64,000 bases of DNA, from NCBI RefSeq assembly GCF_050632395.1, contig NZ_CP192600.1, forward strand, positions 2,480,001-2,544,000, written 5' to 3'. This DNA is from JAUYQR01 sp050632395 (GTDB lineage: Bacteria; Pseudomonadota; Alphaproteobacteria; Rhodobacterales; Rhodobacteraceae). A program made the position numbers and the translations under genes. Below, piece after piece: positions 1 through 7,719 of the stretch (positions within the stretch are counted from its first letter, which is position 1; every line of letters begins with the position of its first letter). Under the pieces are notes generated by a model. The model saw only the letters and a program-made list of their open reading frames with translations, ran no database searches and was not told the origin of the DNA.

Positions 1-1
1 G

Positions 2-73
2 ACCTTCGCCGAAGCATCCGCCGCCGCAACTCAGGCCACATCAGGCCGTCGCGGCGGGCGCAAGTCGCGCTAA
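2..73 (+). CDS. 3' end of an unidentified protein (partial)
   Basis: An open frame enters from the left edge and ends at TAA (71-73). It gives 23 residues rich in Ala, Thr, Gly and Arg and ends in a basic RRGGRKSR tail, as seen at the C terminus of many nucleic-acid-binding or low-complexity tails. Its stop overlaps the stop of the convergent gene on the other strand by two bases, a normal tail-to-tail arrangement. Too little is present to name the protein. That it is a real gene rests only on the basic tail and the fit against its neighbour. Confidence 0.4.
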   Translation, partial: TFAEASAAATQATSGRRGGRKSR

Positions 74-798
74 AACCCGGCCAGCGCCGTCAACGCGCGC
101 AACCGCCCCGGCGGAATGCGCGCGACTTCGACGGCGGTAAAGACGTGCAGCGTGTCAAGATCGGCGTCAGCGACCGCGTGGTCGCTGACCCAACCGCCAA
201 GTTGCAAGTAACTGCGCAGCAGCGTCGGCATCTCGGCCAGCGCGGTCTCGGTCGCCACCGGATGCCCCGCCAGCACCTCGGCAAAGGGGAACACCTCACC
301 CTTCGCATGGGGCCGCCACTGCGCCGGTCCGACATGCCGCTCGGCCAGCAGTGCCAGCGCGTTCAGATGCGCCTCAGGTGCCGCCCCCTTGAACGAGGTG
401 CAGCCGAACAGCAGCCCCACGTCCCGCTCCGTCACCACCCGCGCCAGTGCCGCCCAGGCCAGCCGCAGGATGTCAGGGTCGTGCCAGCCGGGGTCCAGCG
501 CAAACCGCCCCAGTTCCAGCATCTTCCCCGGCCAGACCGTCAGAGGGCCCAGATCGTAGAACTGCGCGGCATAACCCGCCACGACCTCGGCCCCGCTCAG
601 CACCATCATCCGTCCGGTCGCGACCAGACCGCCCGACACTTCTTCGATCATCAGATGGCTGCACAGGGTGTCAAACGCGTCACCGTCCGGCACCAGCCCG
701 CCCCGGAACACCCTGCCCCGCAGCGCCAGAACCGCGTCCATGTCCAGCGGCCCGTCAGCCATCCGCGCCCGATACCGCCCGCGTTCCAGTGCGATCAC
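70..798 (-). CDS. OlsB-like GNAT acyltransferase (ornithine lipid type)
   Basis: The 242-residue product resembles the hemolysin-like / OlsB branch of the GNAT fold, which N-acylates ornithine with acyl-ACP in the first step of ornithine lipid synthesis at the inner face of the membrane. Visible family features are an RGRVFR segment near the N terminus, CSHLMIEE, the central ELGRFALDP block and the FGCTSFKG strand. The start is taken as GTG at 798, where the typical short N terminus begins; an upstream in-frame ATG at 924 would run into the divergent msrB gene. The usual partner OlsA is not beside it, so the substrate is inferred from the family only. Confidence 0.72.
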   Translation of the reverse strand: MIALERGRYRARMADGPLDMDAVLALRGRVFRGGLVPDGDAFDTLCSHLMIEEVSGGLVATGRMMVLSGAEVVAGYAAQFYDLGPLTVWPGKMLELGRFALDPGWHDPDILRLAWAALARVVTERDVGLLFGCTSFKGAAPEAHLNALALLAERHVGPAQWRPHAKGEVFPFAEVLAGHPVATETALAEMPTLLRSYLQLGGWVSDHAVADADLDTLHVFTAVEVARIPPGRLRALTALAGF

Positions 799-907
799 GT
801 TTCTGTCCTCGCCGCGACAGCGGCCTTGGCACGGCGTTCCCCGCCGCCTAAATGTTCCCAGAACCGCGCCGCCCATGCAAGGCAGCGCCCCCAAAGCGGA
901 GCACATC

Positions 908-1300
908 ATGGACAAGATCGTCAAATCCGACGCCGAATGGCAGTCTCAACTGTCCGACCTCGCCTTCAAGGTGACCCGCAAGCACGGCACCGAACGCGCC
1001 TTCACCCACGACGACTTTCCGAAAGACCCCGGCACATACCGCTGCATCTGCTGCGACGCGCCGCTGTTCGACCAATCGACCAAGTTTGACTCAGGCACCG
1101 GCTGGCCGTCGTTCTATGCCCCGCTCAGCCCTCAAATGGTCGGCGAACAGTCCGACAACTCGTGGTTCATGCGCCGCACCGAGGTGCACTGCAACCGCTG
1201 CGACGCCCACCTAGGCCACGTCTTTCCCGACGGCCCCGCGCCAACCGGCCTGCGCTACTGCATGAACGGCGTGGCCCTGCGCTTCGAGCCCGAGGCCTGA
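908..1300 (+). CDS. msrB: Peptide-methionine (R)-S-oxide reductase MsrB
   Basis: The 130-residue protein reduces the R epimer of methionine sulfoxide in oxidised proteins, using thioredoxin as electron donor. Two zinc-binding CxxC pairs are visible (Cys46/Cys49 and Cys95/Cys98), together with the signature GTGWPSFY and the catalytic Cys118 in RYCMNG. The length equals that of stand-alone MsrB; there is no fused MsrA domain. The start ATG gives the usual short N terminus (MDKIVKSD). It is transcribed away from the OlsB-like gene and converges on bamE, with only three bases between the two stops. Confidence 0.95.
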   Translation: MDKIVKSDAEWQSQLSDLAFKVTRKHGTERAFTHDDFPKDPGTYRCICCDAPLFDQSTKFDSGTGWPSFYAPLSPQMVGEQSDNSWFMRRTEVHCNRCDAHLGHVFPDGPAPTGLRYCMNGVALRFEPEA

Positions 1301-1303
1301 CGC

Positions 1304-1780
1304 TTACCCCGCGACATCCTCGGCCCGGAGCCGCCCGAAGCTGCCCAAAAGCTGGCCGATGAAGCTGACGCCCTTGATGTTCGTCTCGGTCACCCGGCGC
1401 GAAAGTTCCACCACGCGGCCTTCCTCCAGCCCGAAGCGGCCGATGTTCGACACGGTGCCGTTCTCGGCAAAGTTCACGACAAGCACCTGCCGGTCCACTT
1501 CCTGTGGCTCGCGCGGGCCCACCAGTTTGTAGCGGCTTTGCACGTAAAACCAGCCTTCGTCGTTCAACAAGCCAGAGGTCGATGGCCGCCCGATCTTCTG
1601 CTCCACGGTATCGCGGGTGTCGACGCCCACTTCGACCGTGGCAAGCTCGTCCTCGGCCGGCACATAGCCGTGATTGCGGTAAACCGGCGAACACGCGGCG
1701 ATCAACGCCACCACGACAAGGCCAAGACCCTGCGCCCGGCAGGCCGTCAGAACCGACCGCGCTTGGGGAAAAACTGCCAT
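1304..1780 (-). CDS. bamE: Outer membrane protein assembly factor BamE (SmpA/OmlA lipoprotein)
   Basis: This 158-residue lipoprotein belongs to the BamE family, an accessory part of the BAM complex that inserts beta-barrels into the outer membrane. A hydrophobic signal segment (about residues 18-29) ends in the lipobox LIAAC with the lipidated Cys30. The SmpA/OmlA domain follows: GVDTRDTVEQKIGRP is the usual small alpha-beta motif, then WFYVQSRYK and later strands. The start ATG has a GAGGG ribosome site close upstream on its own strand. It is divergent from the DUF177-rpmF-plsX run, the usual arrangement in Rhodobacterales. Confidence 0.9.
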   Translation of the reverse strand: MAVFPQARSVLTACRAQGLGLVVVALIAACSPVYRNHGYVPAEDELATVEVGVDTRDTVEQKIGRPSTSGLLNDEGWFYVQSRYKLVGPREPQEVDRQVLVVNFAENGTVSNIGRFGLEEGRVVELSRRVTETNIKGVSFIGQLLGSFGRLRAEDVAG

Positions 1781-1974
1781 ACTTGCCCTCGTGCCTCATG
1801 TCAGGTCGCCGGCCCACCCCCGTCCACGCACGCGCATGGCAATAAGAGACCGGCTGAAGACGCGGGTTCTTCAAAACCCTTGGACTTCGGGATAACAGAA
1901 GGACAGCCCACTATTCAAGAATGGAACGTCGCCCGGTCACGCCAACCGCCCGACAGCCGCGAAAGGTCGCCGAC

Positions 1975-2538
1975 ATGTCAGATGCACCAACCACCAGACC
2001 GACCCGCTTTCGCACCGGCGGTCTCAGCCCGCGCAAGCCCACCCACTTCACCTACGTCCCCGATGCCGAGGCGCGCGCCAACCTCGCCCGCACCCTCGAC
2101 CTTCTTGGCATCAAGTCGCTGACCTTTACCGGCTCCATTGCGCCCTCGGGACGCGATGAGATGACGCTGACCGGCACGCTCACCGCCTCGGTCGATCAGG
2201 CCTGCGTCGTGACCCTCGCCCCCGTGCCGGCCCGGATTTCCGAAGAGGTCCGCCGCCGCTACGTCGCAGGCCTGCCCACGCCCGAGGGCGACGAGGTGGA
2301 AATGCCCGAGGATGACACCACCGAACCGATGCCCGAGGTGATCGATCTTGACGAGGTGGTGACCGAAGCCATGGCGCTGGCGCTGCCGCTTTACCCCCGC
2401 GCCCCCGGTGCCACCCTCGGTCAGGTCGTCCATGCAGAGCCTGGCACAGCCCCCCTGACCGACGCCGATCTCAAACCTTTTGCCGGTCTGGCGGGGCTTG
2501 CGGAAAAGCTGGCCGACAAGGGCCCGAAGGACGGTTGA
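1975..2538 (+). CDS. DUF177 (YceD) family protein
   Basis: The 187-residue protein belongs to the YceD/DUF177 family, almost always encoded directly upstream of rpmF and linked in other organisms to accumulation of 23S rRNA. Visible features are the N-terminal TGSIAPSGRDEMTLTGTL strand region, a DQACVVTLAPV segment around the conserved single cysteine, and the acidic middle with EVIDLDEVVTEAMALALPLYPR typical of the C-terminal half. A start at 1975 (MSDAPTT) is preferred, with AAAGG upstream; an ATG at 1921 would add 18 atypical residues. The molecular role is not settled. Confidence 0.85.
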   Translation: MSDAPTTRPTRFRTGGLSPRKPTHFTYVPDAEARANLARTLDLLGIKSLTFTGSIAPSGRDEMTLTGTLTASVDQACVVTLAPVPARISEEVRRRYVAGLPTPEGDEVEMPEDDTTEPMPEVIDLDEVVTEAMALALPLYPRAPGATLGQVVHAEPGTAPLTDADLKPFAGLAGLAEKLADKGPKDG

Positions 2539-2568
2539 GCCGCCGCTGCCGCAGTTGCGAAAAGGGAC

Positions 2569-2596
2569 TTGCGCGCCCGGCAAATCCGAGTATGTT
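2569..2596 (+). promoter_or_regulatory. Candidate sigma70-type promoter for rpmF-plsX-fabH
   Basis: TTGCGC (2569-2574) and TATGTT (2591-2596) are separated by 16 bases in the 171-base gap between the DUF177 gene and rpmF. This fits the alphaproteobacterial housekeeping promoter, where the -35 box is better conserved than the -10 box. It would give rpmF its own transcript with a leader of about 105 nt. No transcription data support it. Confidence 0.45.
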
Positions 2597-2709
2597 CCGC
2601 GCCTCATTAAGCTGTGAAACAGCATCTGTCGGCTATTGCCAAAGGCACACCCGACACGTTGTTTTGCAAAGGAAATCCGGGGCCTGTCCCCACTGCCAGA
2701 GGTTGTGAC

Positions 2710-2916
2710 ATGGCTGTCCCGCAGAACCGCACCACGAAATCCAAGCGCAACATGCGCCGCGCCCATGACTCGCTCGTGGCTGCCAATCCGAACGAATGCT
2801 CCAATTGCGGCGAACTGAAGCGCCCGCATCATGTTTGCGCTTCGTGCGGTCACTATGACGCCCGCGAAGTCGTGGCGATGGCCAAGGACGTGGATCTCGA
2901 TGAGGATGCGGCGTAA
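2710..2916 (+). CDS. rpmF: 50S ribosomal protein L32
   Basis: The 68-residue protein is ribosomal protein L32 of the large subunit. It begins MAVPQNRTTKSKRNMRRAHD, the standard N terminus, and carries an intact zinc ribbon with cysteines at 30, 33, 43 and 46 (CSNC and CASC), so it is the zinc-binding C+ form. The tail is acidic (DLDEDAA), as is common in alphaproteobacteria. It precedes plsX by 26 bases, the conserved rpmF-plsX-fabH order linking ribosome and fatty acid supply. Confidence 0.97.
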   Translation: MAVPQNRTTKSKRNMRRAHDSLVAANPNECSNCGELKRPHHVCASCGHYDAREVVAMAKDVDLDEDAA

Positions 2917-2942
2917 GCCGCACCCGACGCATCCGCGCTCCG

Positions 2943-4067
2943 ATGGCCAACGGACTTGACACTCCGCCAACCTCTGCTGCTGAGCGCATCGTCATTTCGG
3001 TAGATGCAATGGGGGGTGACCGGGGTCCGGCGGCAGTTGTCGCAGGCCTTTCGGAAACCGTTGCCCGGATTCCGGATATCGCCGTCGTTCTGCACGGCGA
3101 CGAGGCGGTGCTTGCACCGCTTCTTGCGCGTCATCCTGAACTCACCGGCCATGTCGTGCTGCGCCATGCGCCCCGCGCGGTGACGATGGATGACAAGCCC
3201 GCTCAGGTCATGCGCCACGGCGAAGGCACGTCGATGTGGTCGACCATCGAAAGCGTCCGCTCTGGCGAAGCTCAGGCCGCCGTCTCTTGCGGCAATACCG
3301 GCGCGCTGATGGCGGTGTCGATGATCCGCCTGCGCAAACTGCCCGGCGTCAACCGTCCCGCCATCGCCTGCCTCTGGCCATCGCGCAATCCCGGCGGTTT
3401 CAACGTCATGCTGGATGTCGGCGCCGACGTGAAGGCCGAGGCGGATGATCTGCTGCAATACGCCACGATGGGCGCGTCCTACGCCCGCAACGGTCTTGGC
3501 CTTACCCGCCCGCGCGTCGGCCTCCTGAATGTCGGCACCGAAGAACACAAGGGCCGCGCCGAGTTGAAAGAGGCGCATGACCGCATGGCCACCACCGCCG
3601 AGGCAGGCGCGTTCGACTATGTCGGCTTCGTCGAAGGCGTCGATTTGCCCTCTGACCGGGTTGACGTCATCGTGACCGACGGCTTCACCGGCAACGTCGC
3701 CCTCAAGACCGGCGAAGGCACCGCCAAACTGATTTCCGACTTCATGCGCGAAGCGTTCGGCGCGGGCATCCTGTCAAAGTTTGCCGCCCTCCTTGCCATG
3801 AACTCCCTGAAACGGTTGCAAAAACGCATGGACCCCCGGCGCGTCAACGGTGGCGTTTTCCTTGGCCTGAACGGCACCGTGGTCAAATCGCACGGCTCCG
3901 CCGACGCGACCGGCATCTCTGCCGCCATTGGCCTTGCCCACCAACTCGCCCGCTCGCGCTTCATCGAACGGCTGGCCGCGCGGGTTGCATCTGCCGAACG
4001 TGCGGGGCAGGATGCGGCAAAGGAAAGACCCGCAGACGCCGGGCCGGGGAGCAGTCCATCCACATGA
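2943..4067 (+). CDS. plsX: Phosphate acyltransferase PlsX
   Basis: PlsX converts acyl-ACP to acyl-phosphate, the donor for PlsY in phosphatidic acid synthesis, acting peripherally at the membrane. The 374-residue product has the family hallmarks SVDAMGGDRGP near the N terminus, SCGNTGALMA, and DGFTGNVALKTGEG in the C-terminal half. The usual length is about 330-350, and the extra residues lie in a C-terminal tail rich in Ala, Glu and Pro. The start gives a slightly long leader (MANGLDTPPTSAAER) before the conserved core. Its stop overlaps the fabH start (ATGA), so the two are translationally coupled. Confidence 0.96.
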   Translation: MANGLDTPPTSAAERIVISVDAMGGDRGPAAVVAGLSETVARIPDIAVVLHGDEAVLAPLLARHPELTGHVVLRHAPRAVTMDDKPAQVMRHGEGTSMWSTIESVRSGEAQAAVSCGNTGALMAVSMIRLRKLPGVNRPAIACLWPSRNPGGFNVMLDVGADVKAEADDLLQYATMGASYARNGLGLTRPRVGLLNVGTEEHKGRAELKEAHDRMATTAEAGAFDYVGFVEGVDLPSDRVDVIVTDGFTGNVALKTGEGTAKLISDFMREAFGAGILSKFAALLAMNSLKRLQKRMDPRRVNGGVFLGLNGTVVKSHGSADATGISAAIGLAHQLARSRFIERLAARVASAERAGQDAAKERPADAGPGSSPST

Positions 4068-5035
4068 CGATACGCGCCGTAGTCAAGGGCGTCGGGCACT
4101 ACCTGCCAGACCGCTTGGTCCCGAATTCGGAATTTGAAGCCATCGTCGACACCTCTGACGAATGGATCCGCTCGCGCTCTGGCATCGAACGCCGCCACTT
4201 CGCCGCCGAAGGTCAGGGCACCTCCGATCTTGCGACCCGCGCCGCCAAGGCTGCCCTCGCCGACGCGGGCCTGCAGGCTGACGACATCGACGCGATCATC
4301 CTCGCGACCTCCACCCCTGACCTCACCTTCCCGGCCGCCGCCACGATGGTGCAGGCCGCGCTCGGCATGACGCGCGGCTTTGCCTTCGACGTGCAGGCCG
4401 TCTGCGCCGGATTCGTCTACGCCCTGACCAACGCCAACGCCCTGATCCTGTCGGGCCAGGCGAAACGCGTCCTCGTCATCGGTGCCGAAACCTTCAGCCG
4501 CCTGATGAACTGGAACGACCGTTCCACCTGCGTCCTCTTCGGTGACGGCGCCGGTGCGCTTATCCTCGAGGCTACCGAAAGCCCCGGCACCTCCGCCGAT
4601 CGCGGCATCCTTTCGACCGACCTCAACTCCGACGGCCGCTACCGCGACCTTCTCTACGTCAATGGCGGCGTCTCCACCGGCACCACCGGTCATCTGGTGA
4701 TGGAAGGCAAGGAAGTCTTCCGACATGCCATTGAAAAGCTTGCCGAAACCGCCCATACGGCACTCGACAAGGCTGGCCTCACGCCCGAAGATGTCGACTG
4801 GATCGTGCCACATCAGGCCAACATCCGCATCATCGAAGGCACCGCCAAGCGGATGCAGGTGCCGATGGACCGCGTCGTCGTCACCGTGCAAGACCACGGC
4901 AACACCTCTGCTGCCTCGATCCCCCTCGCCCTCTCCGTCGGCCGCGACCGGGGCCAGATCAAGCAGGGCGACCTTCTGGTGACCGAGGCGATCGGCGGTG
5001 GCCTCGCCTGGGGCTCCGTCGTCATCCGCTGGTAA
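4064..5035 (+). CDS. fabH: Beta-ketoacyl-ACP synthase III
   Basis: FabH starts fatty acid synthesis by condensing acetyl-CoA with malonyl-ACP. The 323-residue protein shows the complete Cys-His-Asn triad: Cys114 in QAVCAGF, His250 in IVPHQAN and Asn280 in HGNTSAAS. The N-terminal SDEWIRSRSGIERR block is also typical. Length and motifs are normal for the family. Its ATG overlaps the plsX stop by four bases, and ihfA follows after a 91-base gap. Confidence 0.97.
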   Translation: MTIRAVVKGVGHYLPDRLVPNSEFEAIVDTSDEWIRSRSGIERRHFAAEGQGTSDLATRAAKAALADAGLQADDIDAIILATSTPDLTFPAAATMVQAALGMTRGFAFDVQAVCAGFVYALTNANALILSGQAKRVLVIGAETFSRLMNWNDRSTCVLFGDGAGALILEATESPGTSADRGILSTDLNSDGRYRDLLYVNGGVSTGTTGHLVMEGKEVFRHAIEKLAETAHTALDKAGLTPEDVDWIVPHQANIRIIEGTAKRMQVPMDRVVVTVQDHGNTSAASIPLALSVGRDRGQIKQGDLLVTEAIGGGLAWGSVVIRW

Positions 5036-5126
5036 AGGCCTTTAAACACGCGCCCCAAGTGGTTGATATTGACTCGTAAATCCATCCGCCGCATCCTGCC
5101 GGAAAATAACACCCGGGGGGGAAGTG

Positions 5127-5429
5127 ATGAGCGAGAAGACTTTGACACGGATGGATCTCAGCGAAGCCGTGTTCCGCGAGGTCGGCCTAAGCCGCAACGA
5201 ATCCGCCAGCCTCGTTGAATCCGTGCTGCAACACATGTCCGACGCCCTCGCCTCTGGCGAGACGGTCAAGATTTCCTCCTTCGGCACCTTCTCGGTCCGC
5301 TCCAAATCCGCCCGCGTCGGACGCAACCCGAAAACCGGCGACGAAGTTCCAATCAGCCCCCGCCGCGTGCTGACTTTCCGCCCCTCGCATCTGATGAAAG
5401 ATCGCGTGGCGGCCGGCAAGAAACGCTGA
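5127..5429 (+). CDS. ihfA: Integration host factor subunit alpha
   Basis: The 100-residue protein is the alpha subunit of IHF, a heterodimeric DNA-bending nucleoid protein used in recombination, replication and promoter architecture. It has the HU/IHF fold: N-terminal helices, ISSFGTFSVR, and the minor-groove arm RNPKTGDEV with the intercalating proline. The C-terminal FRPSHLMKDRV helix is also typical. The ATG at 5127 is chosen over a GTG three bases earlier because a GGGGGG-GAAG purine stretch sits at the right distance. The MerR gene follows after 15 bases. Confidence 0.95.
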   Translation: MSEKTLTRMDLSEAVFREVGLSRNESASLVESVLQHMSDALASGETVKISSFGTFSVRSKSARVGRNPKTGDEVPISPRRVLTFRPSHLMKDRVAAGKKR

Positions 5430-5444
5430 AGGGAAGGCTAGCGG

Positions 5445-6080
5445 ATGGACAAGTCGCCTGACGCCTTCCGCACGATCAGCGAAGTCTCCGACGTGCTCGA
5501 CACGCCGGCACATGTGCTGCGCTTCTGGGAAAGCCGCTTTCCGCAGATCCGGCCGGTCAAGCGGGCCGGCGGGCGGCGCTACTACCGCCCGTCCGATGTT
5601 GCCCTGCTCACCGGCATCAAGCGGCTGTTGCATGACGAAGGCCTTACCATCCGCGGCGTGCAGAAGATTCTGCGCGAACAGGGCGTGCGCCACGTCGCAG
5701 GACTGACCGATGACCAGAGCACGCCCGAGGACGTGATCGACGAAAGCGTGCTGGCGCAATATCTCGGTGCCACCGACGACGAGGCCGAGGACGAGGCCGA
5801 CGAAGATGCAGCCGACGCGCCGGGCCAGCAAACCGTGCTGCCGTTCCCGACACCGGCCCCCAAACCGGCTGAACCCCCGCAGCACGCCGCAGAACCACCC
5901 GCCGCGCCACCAGCACCGCGTCCGGCCCCGATTGACGACAGCCAAAGTTTCGCCAGCAAGATCAGGCACTTGCCCCGCGGCAGCCTCACCGCCAAACGTG
6001 GCACCATCGCCGGATTCGCCCGCCAGCTCATCATCTTGCGCACAAAGCTTGCCGACCGCATCGAAGGCGGTCAGGGCTAA
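5445..6080 (+). CDS. MerR family transcriptional regulator (ihfA-linked)
   Basis: The 211-residue protein has an N-terminal MerR winged helix-turn-helix (about residues 9-75: ISEVSDVLDTPAHVLRFWE, then GGRRYYRPSDV). After a short helical segment (EGLTIRGVQKILREQG) it passes into an acidic stretch and a long Ala/Pro-rich low-complexity region (about 105-165). The MerR effector domain with its metal-binding cysteines is absent, so it is not a metal sensor. It belongs to the conserved alphaproteobacterial MerR-like protein that follows ihfA, whose targets are not known to me. The flexible tail ends in a basic helix (FARQLIILRTKLADRIEG). Confidence 0.88.
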   Translation: MDKSPDAFRTISEVSDVLDTPAHVLRFWESRFPQIRPVKRAGGRRYYRPSDVALLTGIKRLLHDEGLTIRGVQKILREQGVRHVAGLTDDQSTPEDVIDESVLAQYLGATDDEAEDEADEDAADAPGQQTVLPFPTPAPKPAEPPQHAAEPPAAPPAPRPAPIDDSQSFASKIRHLPRGSLTAKRGTIAGFARQLIILRTKLADRIEGGQG

Positions 6081-6102
6081 GGCGGCGTGTGTGCTTTCCT
6101 GC

Positions 6103-6130
6103 TTGCCCCGGCCCGGAAAACCGGTATGTA
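6103..6130 (+). promoter_or_regulatory. Probable promoter of tRNA-Pro
   Basis: TTGCCC (6103-6108) and TATGTA (6125-6130) are spaced by 16 bases. The mature 5' end of tRNA-Pro lies 12 bases after the -10 box, the distance expected for a short 5' leader. A GC-rich stretch follows the -10 box, which would suit a stringently controlled promoter, but that is inference. Confidence 0.5.
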
Positions 6131-6141
6131 TCGCCCCGTGT

Positions 6142-6219
6142 CGGGCCGTAGCGCAGCCTGGTTAGCGCGTCCGTCTGGGGGGCGGGAGGTCGAGAGTTCG
6201 AATCTCTCCGGCCCGACCA
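6142..6219 (+). tRNA. tRNA-Pro (anticodon GGG)
   Basis: A complete cloverleaf can be drawn. The acceptor stem CGGGCCG pairs with CGGCCCG; the D stem is GCGC/GCGC with the AGCCTGGTTA loop. The anticodon stem carries the loop CTGGGGG, giving anticodon GGG followed by G37. The T arm is GAGAG-TTCGAAT-CTCTC. The discriminator is A and the CCA end is encoded (6217-6219). GGG reads CCC and CCT codons. It stands alone between the MerR gene and the dCTP deaminase gene. Confidence 0.97.
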
Positions 6220-6227
6220 TTGCAAAG

Positions 6228-6264
6228 CCGCCCGCCTGCCATACGGTAGCGCGGGCGGTTTCGT
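6228..6264 (+). terminator. Hairpin terminator after tRNA-Pro
   Basis: The arms CCGCCCGC (6228-6235) and GCGGGCGG (6251-6258) pair perfectly, and an inner CTGCC/GGTAG helix makes a longer two-step stem. TTTCGT follows. The T-run is short, so termination efficiency is uncertain, but the position nine bases after the tRNA CCA end is apt. Confidence 0.55.
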
Positions 6265-6283
6265 ATCCAAGGATCAAAGGCCC

Positions 6284-7363
6284 ATGATGACCCCCGGTGT
6301 GCTGCCTGCCCAAGCCCTGCGCGACCTCATCGCCACCGGCGCCATCGCGGCCAACCCACCCGTTCTGGAAGCACAGCTGCAACCCGCCAGCCTCGATCTG
6401 CGCCTCGGCAGTGTGGCCTACCGCGTCCGCGCCTCGTTCCTCACCGGCAAGGGCCGCACCGTCGAAGACCGGCTGGCAGAATTTACCATGCACAAGGTCG
6501 ATCTCGCCGGCGGCGCGGTGCTGGAAAAGAATTGCGTCTACGTCATCCCGCTCGCCGAACGCCTCGCTCTCCCTCCCGGCCTCACCGCCGTTGCCAACGC
6601 CAAAAGCTCCACAGGCCGGCTCGACCTTCTTACCCGCACCATCACCGACGGTGGCATCGAGTTTGACCGCATCCCCGAAGGCTACCAAGGCCCGCTTTAC
6701 GCCGAGGTCTGCCCGCGCAGCTTCTCCGTTCTCGTCCGCCCCGGCCAACGCCTGAACCAGATTCGTTTCCGCCACGGCCACGCCGTCCTCTCCGACGCCG
6801 ACCTGACCGCACTCCACGCCGCCGAACCCCTCGTCTCGGGCGATGCGGTGATCTCCGAAGGCCTCGGCTTTTCCGTCGACCTCCGCCCCGCCAGCGGCGA
6901 TCTCGTCGGCTACCGCGCCAAGCCCCATGCCGGCGTGATTGACCTCGACCGCATCGGCCACTACCCCGTCCCTGAATTCTGGGAGGCCCTGCACACCAGC
7001 GATGGCCGCATCATCCTCGATCCCGGTGCCTTCTACATCCTCGTCAGCCGCGAGGCGGTGACGATCCCGCCCGACTACGCCGCCGAAATGGCGCCTTACC
7101 TTGCGATGGTGGGAGAATTTCGCGTGCATTACGCCGGCTTCTTCGACCCCGGCTTCGGCTACGCCGCCGCCGGTGGTGCAGGCTCGCGTGGCGTGCTGGA
7201 AGTGCGCTGCCACGAAGCACCCTTCGTCCTCGAACACGGTCAGGTCGTCGGCCGCCTCGTCTACGAGCGGATGAGCGCCCGCCCCGAAACCCTCTACGGC
7301 GCTGGCATCGCATCAAACTACCAGGGCCAGGGCCTGAAACTCGCCAAGCAATTCAAGGTCTGA
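6284..7363 (+). CDS. dcd: dCTP deaminase family protein, two-domain form
   Basis: The 359-residue product matches the long alphaproteobacterial 2'-deoxycytidine 5'-triphosphate deaminase family. That reaction makes dUTP, the precursor of dTMP. The N-terminal half carries the Dcd/dUTPase core (QLQPASLDLRLG, then VANAKSSTGRLDLLTR and PLYAEVCPRSFSVLVRPGQRL). The C-terminal half is a second related barrel (LDPGAFYILVSREAV, FFDPGFGY, FVLEHGQVVGRLVYERM). At about twice the length of E. coli Dcd it reads as an internal duplication in which each half supplies part of the fold. The start is the first of two ATGs, after an AAGG-rich leader. Confidence 0.85.
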   Translation: MMTPGVLPAQALRDLIATGAIAANPPVLEAQLQPASLDLRLGSVAYRVRASFLTGKGRTVEDRLAEFTMHKVDLAGGAVLEKNCVYVIPLAERLALPPGLTAVANAKSSTGRLDLLTRTITDGGIEFDRIPEGYQGPLYAEVCPRSFSVLVRPGQRLNQIRFRHGHAVLSDADLTALHAAEPLVSGDAVISEGLGFSVDLRPASGDLVGYRAKPHAGVIDLDRIGHYPVPEFWEALHTSDGRIILDPGAFYILVSREAVTIPPDYAAEMAPYLAMVGEFRVHYAGFFDPGFGYAAAGGAGSRGVLEVRCHEAPFVLEHGQVVGRLVYERMSARPETLYGAGIASNYQGQGLKLAKQFKV

Positions 7364-7380
7364 CCCCGGCCCCGCGCGCC

Positions 7381-7425
7381 GGATCTGCTCTTTTCAGAAA
7401 TACTCACACCTTCGGCTCTGCCGCC
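7381..7425 (-). repeat. Candidate Rhodobacteraceae intergenic repeat, copy 1
   Basis: Read on the reverse strand, this segment contains GAGTATTTCTGAAAAGAGCA after a GC-rich lead. It resembles the short intergenic element of the form GGGAGTATTT-GGAAAGATGAAG that I recall as common downstream of genes in Rhodobacteraceae. A related, more diverged copy lies near 44.10-44.13 kb on the forward strand. It sits between the convergent dcd and scpB-linked genes. No coding capacity is seen. Confidence 0.4.
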
Positions 7426-7460
7426 TGCCCTAAGGCACCACCGCCCGCCACCGCGCGCCT

Positions 7461-7497
7461 CCCTCCCCCCCTCGCGGGGGAGGGCTGGGGTGGGGGC
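7461..7497. repeat. Perfect GC-rich hairpin followed by a G-run
   Basis: CCCTCCCCC (7461-7469) and GGGGGAGGG (7476-7484) form a perfect nine-pair stem with a six-base loop. It is followed by CTGGGGTGGGGGC, giving spaced runs of G on the forward strand. Sequences of this type recur as dispersed palindromes in many proteobacterial genomes. It lies between convergent genes and could stop transcription from either side, though no T-run is present. Confidence 0.5.
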
Positions 7498-7514
7498 GCA
7501 CCGTCAGCGCAGAA

Positions 7515-7715
7515 CTACCGCCACAGCCGGCGCGTGACCTTCGCCACCTCCTGCGCCTTGTTCGACAGATCCTTCGCCCGCCGCGCCTGATCACGCTCCT
7601 CGGGCGTCATCTCAGCCTCGGGCTTGCCCTTGCCAGCAGCATACTTCACGCCCGTGTCCACCGCGGTCGTGATGAACATCCGCGTCAGCATCCCGATCAA
7701 CCGGTTCCAGTCCAT
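7515..7715 (-). CDS. Small hypothetical protein downstream of scpB
   Basis: The 66-residue product begins MDWNRLIGMLTRMFITTAV, an amphipathic and mildly hydrophobic N-terminal helix. A charged EMTPEERDQARRAKDL segment and a basic helical end (VAKVTRRLWR) follow. It starts four bases after the scpB stop, so it should be the last gene of the reverse-strand operon. In many alphaproteobacteria a small ORF of this kind and then tatABC follow scpB; here only the small ORF is present and the operon ends in repeats. It is not TatA, having no FG hinge motif. The function is unknown. Confidence 0.7.
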   Translation of the reverse strand: MDWNRLIGMLTRMFITTAVDTGVKYAAGKGKPEAEMTPEERDQARRAKDLSNKAQEVAKVTRRLWR

Positions 7716-7719
7716 CGTT

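Noticed and set aside
7515..7715. TatA-like protein after scpB
   Set aside because: The position fits, but the sequence lacks the short N-terminal membrane helix followed by an FG hinge and amphipathic helix.
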